Shown here: in pieces, positions 26,342 through 33,505 of the stretch
Layout: each line of letters begins with the position of its first letter
Numbering within the stretch: position 1 is the stretch's first letter
From: JBEBSD01 sp040394475
GTDB lineage: Bacteria; Bacteroidota; Bacteroidia; Cytophagales; Spirosomataceae
Assembly (NCBI GenBank): GCA_040394475.1
Contig: JBEBSD010000041.1
Span: 1 to 54,395, forward strand
DNA length: 54,395 nt
Direction: 5' to 3'
Notes under the pieces: model-generated
Database searches by the model: none
Seen by the model: the letters and a program-made list of their open reading frames with translations, nothing else
What the model was told of the DNA's origin: nothing
Program-made: the position numbers and the translations under genes

Positions 26342-26836
26342 TTAGTTGTTTGAACCGTGATTTGTTTGCCTGCCATACGATTTTTCATGATAATGCTTCC
26401 GGGCAAAACAGGCCAACGGCAATCCCATAGCGATTACCAGTATCACAATCCCTTTTGTGGTGTCCAGCCAGTGAAAATCGGATTTGGGCACATGGGTAAG
26501 CGGTAAAACCAAAACGTTCATGACCAACCAAATGAAAATCCCGAAAAAAATGCCTTGCAGAAATGGTGTCCGTACTATTTTTCTATAGGGGCGATAGAGG
26601 AGGAAAAACAACAGCGTCCAGCAAAAGGCGATGAAAAAATGGATCGCTAAACCCAGGAAGGCAATGCTGTAGGAATGTTAAAACGCTCTTCCACCCAATA
26701 GCCCGCTTGCAATAAACTGCAAAACACGTATCGGGGAAACACCTGAACTGAACCAGGCATTTACAAATGCCAGTACGATGTCGAGGCTACCGGCGATGAT
26801 GCCTGCTTTTACTATTGTCGCGATGGCTTTGTTCAT
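26342..26836 (-). pseudogene. Small multi-pass membrane protein interrupted by an in-frame stop
   Basis: One continuous frame of 164 positions runs from ATG 26836 to 26342 but holds a TAA at 26680-26678 after 51 residues. Both halves are membrane-protein-like and read as one: the first ends GLLGGRAF, and the sequence past the stop continues IAFLGLAIHFFIAFCWTLLF and then two more hydrophobic helices. About four membrane segments are expected. The frame is otherwise undamaged, so the stop is recent, or the C-terminal part reinitiates at 26611. The start region overlaps nothing, and the VOC gene lies 13 nt upstream. Function is not recognised. Confidence 0.65.
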
Positions 26837-26849
26837 TGCGTTACTTGTA

Positions 26850-27302
26850 TCAGCTGTCGCCCAGTGGTTCTGCCAGTCCGATGAGTATCCCTTCGGCGCC
26901 CCGGATGTAGCAGAGCCTGTAGGCATTCTCGTACTGCACTACTTCGCCGACAAGCTGTGCTCCGTGGTTGCAAAGCCTGGTCACCATTTCATCAAGGTTT
27001 TCCACTGCGAACATCATACGAAGATAACCGAGCGAATTTACCGGGGCTGTCCGGTGGTCTGCGACAGTTTCGGGATGGAGGAACCGGGACAGTTCTATTC
27101 TGCTGTGCCCATCCGGTGTAACCATCATCGCAATCTCCACGTTTTGAGAACCCAGCCCTGTAACACGTCCTGCCCATTCCCCCTCAATCGTAGCGCGTCC
27201 TTCAAGTTTCATTCCCAGCTCCGTAAAAAAAGCAATGACGGCATCGAGAGATTCTACCACGATGCCGATGTTGTTCATTTGCAGCAATTTGTTTTCTTTC
27301 AT
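26850..27302 (-). CDS. VOC family (glyoxalase/bleomycin-resistance fold) protein
   Basis: A 150-residue protein with two babbab modules of the vicinal-oxygen-chelate superfamily: module one from MNNIGIVVESLDAVIAFFTELG to HSRIELSRFLHP, module two from LRMMFAVENLDEMVTRL to RLCYIRGAEGILIGLAEPLG. Members isomerise, open or sequester small molecules using a metal; metal ligands would be His/Glu at the strand ends, as in IELSRF and ILIGLAEP, but the set is not clear. Substrate unknown. First of a four-gene minus-strand run (VOC, broken membrane gene, NTF2-like). Confidence 0.88.
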   Translation of the reverse strand: MKENKLLQMNNIGIVVESLDAVIAFFTELGMKLEGRATIEGEWAGRVTGLGSQNVEIAMMVTPDGHSRIELSRFLHPETVADHRTAPVNSLGYLRMMFAVENLDEMVTRLCNHGAQLVGEVVQYENAYRLCYIRGAEGILIGLAEPLGDS

Positions 27303-27315
27303 CGGGGTAAAAAGG

Positions 27316-27371
27316 TTTGAGGTGTTAGGTTTGAGGTATTAGGTTTAAGGTTTGAGGTATTAGGTATTAGG
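27316..27371. repeat. Heptanucleotide array, T(A/T)TTAGG/TTTGAGG type (8 units)
   Basis: Eight contiguous 7-bp units (TTTGAGG, TGTTAGG, TTTGAGG, TATTAGG, TTTAAGG, TTTGAGG, TATTAGG, TATTAGG) upstream of the VOC gene. The core TTAGG is shared with the array at 227-303. Confidence 0.85.
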
Positions 27372-27429
27372 GAAAAAAGTGACCGGTGGTCGGCTTTCAG
27401 CCGCTTATTCATCGTTCGGTTTGTGTGTT

Positions 27430-27477
27430 TCTGGGCGGCCACGCTGATAGCTGATAGCCGATAGCTGATTTCTGACT
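27430..27477. repeat. CTGGGCGGCC element plus GCTGATA heptad array
   Basis: CTGGGCGGCC is followed by 7-bp units GCTGATA, GCTGATA, GCCGATA, GCTGATT, TCTGACT. The same composite (GGGCGGCCCCGCTGA) recurs at 33291-33332 and 33411-33500, and the heptads alone at 49259-49300. Confidence 0.8.
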
Positions 27478-27505
27478 TCTGTGTCTTCACAGACCACTAG
27501 TATCA

Positions 27506-28015
27506 TCATCCCAAATTCAGATCTCCTTCTCTCCCGATGTCCAGCTTCCCGCCGGATGCGGCGCTGACAACCACTTTGAAGAAGGTAACCAATTTGTTGG
27601 TTTTGTTATCCCAGTAATGCGCTTCGGAAGGAATCACTTTTAAGACCCTTACCCGCGGGTCGTCGATCCCTTTTTCAAACCACGCTTCCACCATCTTATT
27701 CCAGTATTTTTTAATCCGGTCGCTGTCGCGCGAGATTTCACCGGTGCCGTTGATGCTCAGGAAATTGTAATTCCCCGCGTCGGCATAGAGAAGGCTCAGC
27801 TTGTCGTTTTGGAGCAGGTTCCGATGGGTTTCGCTCTCGGCCGAAAACAGGAACCAGATGTTGCCCGCTTCGTCTACCTCCTGCCTGCTCATCGGCACTG
27901 CGTGGACATGGCCGTCTCCTGCTACAGGGGTACACAGCATGCCGATATCGATTTTATCGACCATCTCTTTCAACTTTTCGATGGCTTCCTGGTGATGAAG
28001 ATTTTCTGTGCTCAT
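27506..28015 (-). CDS. Pyridoxamine 5'-phosphate oxidase-like (general stress protein 26-type) protein
   Basis: A 169-residue split-barrel flavin-binding-type protein. The N-terminal half has the family pattern EKLKEMVDKIDIGMLCTPVAG, HVHAVPMSRQEVDEAGNIWFL and SLLYADAGNYNFLSINGTGEI. The C-terminal half, with IKKYWNKMVEAWFEKGIDDPRV and AHYWDNKTNKLV, matches the YdhG/GSP26-like group rather than true PdxH. Such proteins bind FMN, heme or F420; the reaction is not known. Cytoplasmic, no signal peptide. It stands alone, with a large gap upstream. Confidence 0.9.
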   Translation of the reverse strand: MSTENLHHQEAIEKLKEMVDKIDIGMLCTPVAGDGHVHAVPMSRQEVDEAGNIWFLFSAESETHRNLLQNDKLSLLYADAGNYNFLSINGTGEISRDSDRIKKYWNKMVEAWFEKGIDDPRVRVLKVIPSEAHYWDNKTNKLVTFFKVVVSAASGGKLDIGREGDLNLG

Positions 28016-28598
28016 GATTTTGTCATTTTAGGTTTTTGTTTGTGTGAAATGCGGTTGGTGCGGCGGTTCTCCAGCTCCCCCGGGGTCGGCGAAATTTGCC
28101 TCTTCGCTGCCAAGCCTGTCCGGCAACGGAAACTGCCGGTTATTTAGCATTATCCTGCCGGAAAGCCCTTTTAAGTGTGCCCGGAAAACGGCAGGCGGTG
28201 TTTAAAAGTGGTTTAAATGTTCAACGCTCCTTTTGTGTATACAGATAAACTTAAGCATAAAAACAAAGACAAGTCAACCTAATCTATCTTTTTATATTGT
28301 CATTTTCGCCGGTGAGGAAACGAGCCCCGTCCAATGGGCTCCTGAACGATGTGGTGTTCTATAGTAGAACGAAAATTCCGGTGTTGTTATATGACAAGGT
28401 CATCTTTTCTGAAAGATCTCCCCGGGAATCCCTGTTTTCATTAGAATTCCTGTCTTTTTATTAATAGGTGTGTCAGACAGCCAAGCCCCCTATGGGCCGC
28501 TTGTTTTTAGTCGTTTGATTTTTACTGCCAATCCGATCATAGCCTTGAGGGGTTCCAATAAAGCATACTTAGCATAGGGAGGGATCTTTCCTGTCACC
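28016..28598. other. 583-bp gap without a gene, containing a run of hairpins
   Basis: No credible reading frame. Inverted repeats cluster at 28322-28417: GAGCCC/GGGCTC (28322-28341), GTTCTA/TAGAAC around TAG (28356-28370), ATGAC/GTCAT (28391-28403) and ATCTTT/AAAGAT around a four-base loop (28402-28417). Two further GC-rich pairs lie at 28120-28139 (CCGGCA/TGCCGG) and 28154-28195 (CCTGCCG/CGGCAGG). A structured RNA is possible; no known family is recognised. Confidence 0.35.
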
Positions 28599-29498
28599 CT
28601 ACCAACCGAATTTTTGCTTTACCAGCTCCCTGCTGATTTTCCAGCTTTCTCTGATCGGTCTTGTAGGAGTGAAGTCCCTTGGGAAGGCGAGTTCTATGGT
28701 GGCGGGTCCGGTGTAATCAATGGCATGTAATGCCTTCGCGATCGCATCAAAGTCGATGTTTCCTTCACCCATCGCCTCGGTCCAGTTGGCGGACGCATCC
28801 TGGTCGCGAAGATGGATATACACCAGGTTCCGGCTGTATTTTCTGATAAATGCCACCGGATCCACTCCTGCCCTGACAAGCCACGCCAGATCAGGTCCCA
28901 GGTTGCTTTCAGGAAGACGTTCCAGCGTTCCTGAAAGATCGTGGAGGTTGTTTTCAACTTCGTAAGTATGGTTGTGAAGATTGGGTACAATAGCGTGTTT
29001 GCTGCAAATGCCGTAAATTTCTTTCAGGGTTGCCGCCTGCGCATCTAATTCATCTTCCGTCTTTTTGCGGCCGGGCGTCCCTACCGATATTCCGAATGTC
29101 TTTCCGCCGCACTCCTGTAGTTGCGCCGCTACGAAGGCAACATCATCCAGGATCTTTGTCCGTTGGGTTGGATCCCAGATATTGGCGCTGTAGGAAGTAC
29201 CCATTACCTTCACCCGGTGTTTTTCACTTAACTCATTGAGTCTTGCCGGGTTGTCCTTCCGGCGCAAAAGTACATCCATGACTTCCAGGCCCTCGATTCC
29301 CGCATAGCGCATATCGGCAAAAATCTCATCGAGCTTCGGGGTACAATCCCAATCAGGGGGATAAGCGGAGGCATATACCCACAAATGAGCGCCCACCGGG
29401 TTTTTTGCGGACATCAGGGAGATCCCGGGAAGGGCAACTGACGTGAGGACACCCGCTGAAGCCTGCCTCAGGAAAGTACGTCTTGAAAGTTTTGTCAT
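28599..29498 (-). CDS. Tat-exported sugar phosphate isomerase/epimerase-like TIM-barrel protein
   Basis: A 299-residue protein. The N-terminus has a twin-arginine signal (SRRTFLRQ, residues 5-12, then a hydrophobic stretch to about residue 30), so the folded protein goes to the periplasm. The rest is a xylose-isomerase-like AP endonuclease-2 barrel: IEGLEVMDV, IVPNLHNHTYEV, GPDLAWLVRAGVDPVAFI, NLVYIHLRD, and GPATIELAF near the end. Glu and His residues in these strand ends usually bind the metal. Many Cytophagales carry such exported isomerase-like proteins near carbohydrate genes; the substrate is unknown. It is divergent from the SDR gene. Confidence 0.9.
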   Translation of the reverse strand: MTKLSRRTFLRQASAGVLTSVALPGISLMSAKNPVGAHLWVYASAYPPDWDCTPKLDEIFADMRYAGIEGLEVMDVLLRRKDNPARLNELSEKHRVKVMGTSYSANIWDPTQRTKILDDVAFVAAQLQECGGKTFGISVGTPGRKKTEDELDAQAATLKEIYGICSKHAIVPNLHNHTYEVENNLHDLSGTLERLPESNLGPDLAWLVRAGVDPVAFIRKYSRNLVYIHLRDQDASANWTEAMGEGNIDFDAIAKALHAIDYTGPATIELAFPRDFTPTRPIRESWKISRELVKQKFGW

Positions 29499-29716
29499 GG
29501 TTTTTCACTTTTAACTGAATTTCAACTCAAAAAGACCAGTATATAGAGTAAGTTCCCTCCAACAAAAAGACAATTACCGTGAAATTTACCCGGAAAGCGG
29601 GATTTTTATTGCTATGCGCCGGACTACCGTGAAACCTGTCACCCCCATACCCGGTTTGTTCATGCTCCGGAACCCGCCCCCTACGCTTTGTAAACGCACA
29701 GCGATAAAAATGGCCC

Positions 29717-29778
29717 TTTAAACAAAGCATATTCAGACGTTTAAACAAAGTCGCCGGAAGAAAGGCTATCTACCTTTG
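29717..29778 (+). promoter_or_regulatory. Direct-repeat operator and promoter of the SDR gene
   Basis: TTTAAACAAAG occurs perfectly twice (29717-29727, 29740-29750), 23 bp start to start. Exactly 20 nt after the second copy lies TACCTTTG (29771-29778), a perfect TAnnTTTG -7 element, and the ATG is 24 nt further on. No TTTG occupies the -33 position, so an activator is likely. The AraC gene at 30854 is the natural candidate. The arrangement matches the aldo/keto reductase promoter, with a different motif. Confidence 0.5.
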
Positions 29779-29801
29779 TCCTAACCAAAAACAACTAAAC
29801 A

Positions 29802-30800
29802 ATGGGACAGCACAATTATCAGGGAGCGTTACAGCAACCAATCGGTTCGGGATTTAACGCCCGGTCAACAGCCGGCGAGGTCATCGCCGGGATAGACCTT
29901 ACCGGAAAAATCGCCATCGTCACAGGCGGCAACACAGGCATCGGCCTGGAAACTGTCAAGACGCTTGCAGCGGCGGGCACTACCGTCATCGTTCCTGCGC
30001 GGGACACTAGCAAAGCCCGGCGAAACCTGGAAGGCATTGCCCGTGTGGAACTGGAACCAATGGATTTGATGGATCCCGCATCCATTGACGCATTTGCAGA
30101 AAATTTCCTGGCCTCGGGCCGGCCGCTTCATTTGCTCATCCACAATGCAGGCATCATGTGGGTGCCGCTGCGCCGGGACAGCCGTGGGATCGAATCGCAG
30201 CTGGCGACTAACTACCTGGCACAGTTTCGGCTTACGGCGAAACTATGGGCCGCTCTTGAAAAGGCCGGCGGCGCCAGGGTAGTGAGTGTGTCGTCTGACG
30301 GACATCAGTTCTCGCCTTTCGATTTCGACGACCCCAACTTTCTGCACAGGGAATACGAAACATTACTGGGTTACGGCCAATCCAAAACCGCCTGCAACCT
30401 GTTTGCCCTGGAGCTGGACCAGCGTGGCAGATCCTTTAACGTAAGGGCCTATTCGTTGCATCCGGGTGCCATTGGCGGAACGGAATTAGGCCGGGAAGCG
30501 CCGTTGGAATTATTTCACCAAATGGGCTTCTGTGATTCGGAGGGGAACATGCTGCCCGAGGTGGTCGCATCGCTGAAAACCATCCCGCAAGGCGCTGCCA
30601 CAACGGTATGGTGCGCCGCCAGCCCGATGCTCGATACTATAGGAGGCGTGTACTGCGCAGATGCAGACATTGCTGAACTGGCCCCGGATGCTGTACCGAC
30701 TCCCGGAAGCGTACAGCCTTATTCATTGGACGAAGCTCATGCAAAGCGTTTGTGGAAATTAAGTGAAGAGCTGACCGGTGTCAGGTTTCAGCGCTTCTGA
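29802..30800 (+). CDS. Short-chain dehydrogenase/reductase
   Basis: A 332-residue NAD(P)-dependent oxidoreductase. The Rossmann motif is TGGNTGIG (residues 41-48), the structural motif HNAG is at 114-117 (usually NNAG), the catalytic Ser lies in SVSSDG (about 164), and the YxxxK motif is Tyr191-Lys195 in GYGQSK. The PG segment (SLHPGAI) follows as expected. It resembles retinol-dehydrogenase/WW-domain-oxidoreductase-like SDRs; the substrate is unknown. It is followed 53 nt later by an AraC gene on the same strand, which probably controls it through the repeats upstream. Confidence 0.93.
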   Translation: MGQHNYQGALQQPIGSGFNARSTAGEVIAGIDLTGKIAIVTGGNTGIGLETVKTLAAAGTTVIVPARDTSKARRNLEGIARVELEPMDLMDPASIDAFAENFLASGRPLHLLIHNAGIMWVPLRRDSRGIESQLATNYLAQFRLTAKLWAALEKAGGARVVSVSSDGHQFSPFDFDDPNFLHREYETLLGYGQSKTACNLFALELDQRGRSFNVRAYSLHPGAIGGTELGREAPLELFHQMGFCDSEGNMLPEVVASLKTIPQGAATTVWCAASPMLDTIGGVYCADADIAELAPDAVPTPGSVQPYSLDEAHAKRLWKLSEELTGVRFQRF

Positions 30801-30853
30801 ACACTAAATACCGTAAATTTGACCGGCCGGAATTATTCAACTGAAATCAGAAA

Positions 30854-31660
30854 ATGGAACCCCTATCGCACTACCTGACGCCTGAAATAAAACTCTCGTG
30901 CTACGAGGACAAATTTTCCAGGACAGAAATAGTATTTGACCAGCACATGCTCATCTGGTTCATTTCGGGTGAAACAAAAATTGTGCAGGCAGAAGCCACC
31001 CATACGTTCACGACGGGCGACATTTTCCTGATTCCCAGGAATCAGCCGGCGACCGTGATTAATTATCCGAAGGATGGTTTGCCGCACAAAACGGTGGTAA
31101 TGCTTCTAACGGAAAAAATACTGCGGAACTATTACGACAACATAGAAGTAACCGTCAACGTTACACCGGTTCCAAAAATTCACAGCTTCGGCCACCATCC
31201 TTTGCTTGAAAGCTGCCTTGCCTCCCTACTACCCTACTTCGACCTGAAGGAGGCTTTGCCTGAACAGCTGGCGTCGCTGAAAATTACAGAAGCCATCAGC
31301 ATACTGCGGATAATCGACCCCGGTATTGACCGCGTGCTGGCCAATTTCGACGACCCGTACAAGGTCAACCTGATCAGTTTTATGGAGAAGAACTATATGT
31401 TCAACATGCCGTTAGAGAAATTCAGCTATTTAACGGGGAGAAGTCTTACCACCTTCAAGCGCGACTTCAAAAAGGCGTTCAGCAGTACCCCGCAAAGATG
31501 GCTGACCCAAAAGCGGTTGGAACTGGCCCACTATCAACTTGCCGAACAAAAGAGAAAACCGGTTGAGGTTTGTTACGAAACAGGATTTGAGAACCTGTCG
31601 CACTTTTCGTATGCTTTTAAAAAGCAATTCGGCTATGCACCGTCCGTACTGGCCGGGTAG
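30854..31660 (+). CDS. AraC family transcriptional regulator
   Basis: A 268-residue regulator. The N-terminal region is cupin-like (MLIWFISGETKIVQ, FTTGDIFLIPRNQPATVINYP), which usually binds a small effector. The C-terminal HTH pair is NMPLEKFSYLTGRSLTTFKR and then KPVEVCYETGFENLSHFSYA, ending with the FKKQFGYAPS segment typical of AraC proteins. It is cotranscribed with, or close downstream of, the SDR gene and is the likely activator of that promoter. A weak GGCTGCC/GGCAGCC hairpin follows the stop (31663-31690). Confidence 0.92.
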   Translation: MEPLSHYLTPEIKLSCYEDKFSRTEIVFDQHMLIWFISGETKIVQAEATHTFTTGDIFLIPRNQPATVINYPKDGLPHKTVVMLLTEKILRNYYDNIEVTVNVTPVPKIHSFGHHPLLESCLASLLPYFDLKEALPEQLASLKITEAISILRIIDPGIDRVLANFDDPYKVNLISFMEKNYMFNMPLEKFSYLTGRSLTTFKRDFKKAFSSTPQRWLTQKRLELAHYQLAEQKRKPVEVCYETGFENLSHFSYAFKKQFGYAPSVLAG

Positions 31661-31685
31661 AAGGCTGCCGGCAATTACGATAAGG

Positions 31686-31725
31686 CAGCCACGGATGCAC
31701 CAATTAGCTTCATTCACGGGTGGCG
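31686..31725. repeat. Degenerate copy of the CCACGAAT repeat family
   Basis: AGCCACGGATGCACCAAT and CATTCACGGGTGGC form an imperfect inverted repeat like that at 8555-8597. A GTCTGCGGGACGC string, related to the 14-bp array at 25763, lies about 65 nt further on. Confidence 0.5.
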
Positions 31726-31881
31726 GACCGTCCGGTACGCCGCCCACGCGATGGATCGCCATTCCTTCTCCTTCGTCCCGGGACGACGCAGTCTGCGGGA
31801 CGCAAGTCGTGGCACCATTTTTTTAAAGTAACTAGCTGGTAGTAAAACGGCTACCTGTTTTTTTAACCAACTACTAACGTT

Positions 31882-33141
31882 ATGAAAAGGAATCCCACAG
31901 TTGTTGCATACCTGTTGGCAGCAGGCCTTCTTACCGGCTGTACCAACCCTGGTAAAAAAGAAGCAACCGGTTCCGGACCTGATTCTGTTCAAACGGCCAC
32001 GGACGGTAACCTGGTGTTACCCGCACCCTATGCTACCCAATCGGTTGTGAACCGGCCGAAAGAAGCCGGCTGGCCCGAAGACAAGACCCCGAAAGCACCG
32101 GAAGGCTTCCGCGTTTCTAAATACGCCGGTGAACTCGACAACCCCCGTTGGACCTATATCGCGTCCAACGGAGATATATTCGTGGCAGAATCCGCCACCA
32201 GGAGAAGTGCCGACAGGATCACGCTTCTCAGGGATGCCGACAAAGATGGTGTGCCCGAGTTCAGGGAGGTTTTCATTGACAAGCTCAACCAACCGTTCGG
32301 CATGCTGATCCTGGATAACTATTTCTATATAGCCAACACCGATGGCGTGTACCGGTATCCTTATAAAAGCGGAGATACGAAACTGGCGGGCAAGGGCGAA
32401 AAAATCCTCGAACTGCCGGCCGGCGGATACAACAACCACTGGACGCGTAACCTGCTGGCCGACGCGAAAGGATCCAAGATATACGTTTCCGTGGGTTCTG
32501 CCAGTAATGTGGCCGAGCACGGCATGGATGAGGAACAGCGACGCGCCTGTATTTTACAGATCAACCCGGACGGCAGCGGTGAGAAAACCTTTGCAAGCGG
32601 ATTGAGAAACCCGGTAGGAATGGCCTGGGCGCCGGGCACCGATATCTTGTGGACGGCCGTAAACGAGCGCGATGAACTGGGCGATGAACTCGTTCCGGAC
32701 TATATCACGAGTGTCAGAGAAGGCGGGTTTTACGGCTGGCCATACGCCTATTTCGGGCAGCATGAAGATCCGCGGCGAAAGGGAGAAAACCCTGAGCTGC
32801 TGGCGAAGGCGCTCGTTCCCGATGTGCCGGTTGGTTCGCATACGGCCTCGCTGGGACTTGCCTTTTATGATAAGACACAGTTTCCGGCCAGGTATCATAA
32901 CGGGGCGTTTATCGGGCAGCACGGGTCCTGGAACCGTTCGGAGTTATCGGGATACAAAGTGTTGTTTGTCCCGTTCAAAAACGGGAAGCCTGCGGGGGAA
33001 CCGGAAGATTTTTTGACCGGTTTTATAGAAAGCGGGGAAAAAGTATACGGGCGTCCGGTGGGGGTAACCGTAATGACCGACGGCTCGCTGCTGATTAGCG
33101 ACGATTCGGGAAATAGCCTGTGGCGGGTGGCATACCCTTAG
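31882..33141 (+). CDS. PQQ-dependent sugar dehydrogenase-like lipoprotein
   Basis: A 419-residue lipoprotein (lipobox LLTGC, Cys20). The body is a six-bladed beta-propeller of the soluble glucose/sorbosone dehydrogenase family: PEGFRVSKYAGELDNPRW, ADKDGVPEFREVFID, LPAGGYNNHWTRNL, FASGLRNPVGMAWAP, GGFYGWPYAYFG, and IGQHGSWNRSELSGYKV, which holds the Gly-Ser-Trp-Asn stretch common in this family. These enzymes oxidise aldose or sorbosone sugars with PQQ and pass electrons to a cytochrome. No PQQ synthesis genes are in the window. The next gene encodes a lipoprotein with one CxxCH, a possible electron partner. Confidence 0.9.
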   Translation: MKRNPTVVAYLLAAGLLTGCTNPGKKEATGSGPDSVQTATDGNLVLPAPYATQSVVNRPKEAGWPEDKTPKAPEGFRVSKYAGELDNPRWTYIASNGDIFVAESATRRSADRITLLRDADKDGVPEFREVFIDKLNQPFGMLILDNYFYIANTDGVYRYPYKSGDTKLAGKGEKILELPAGGYNNHWTRNLLADAKGSKIYVSVGSASNVAEHGMDEEQRRACILQINPDGSGEKTFASGLRNPVGMAWAPGTDILWTAVNERDELGDELVPDYITSVREGGFYGWPYAYFGQHEDPRRKGENPELLAKALVPDVPVGSHTASLGLAFYDKTQFPARYHNGAFIGQHGSWNRSELSGYKVLFVPFKNGKPAGEPEDFLTGFIESGEKVYGRPVGVTVMTDGSLLISDDSGNSLWRVAYP

Positions 33142-33203
33142 CAACCGGTACCTCCGTAAATTATTGTAACTTGCAGGCTGCCGGATTTGCCATTTTAATT
33201 AAG

Positions 33204-33505
33204 ATGAAATAGCCATGAGCAATCAGAAATCAGCTATCAGAAAATGGATTGCACAAAAAGCGGTGCGCCGCCCGCCGTCGATGAATAAATGCCTGGGCGG
33301 CCCCGCTGAAAGCTGACTGCCGAAAGCTGATAACCTTTTATTCACATGAAATAGCCATAAGCAATCAGCCATCAGAAAATGGATTGCAAACCCCGTCGAT
33401 GAATAAGCGCCTGGGCGGCCCCACCTGGGCGGCCCCACCTGGGCGGCCCCACCTGGGCGGCCCCGCTGATAGCTGACTGCCGAAAGCTGATAGCTTTTAA
33501 TTCAC
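33204..33505. repeat. Two tandem leader-like repeats with ATG AAA TAG starts, GCTGATA heptads and a 14-bp array
   Basis: Two diverged units begin at 33204 and 33346, each with ATGAAATAGCCAT followed by CAATCAG heptads, AAAATGGATTGCA, a CGTCGATGAATAA stretch, CTGGGCGGCC, and GCTGA(A/T)AGCTGACT...AGCTGATA, ending in TTCACATGAAA. The second unit holds four copies of CTGGGCGGCCCCAC (33411-33464). The next copy of the unit start is the real start codon of the gene at 33506. Confidence 0.75.
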
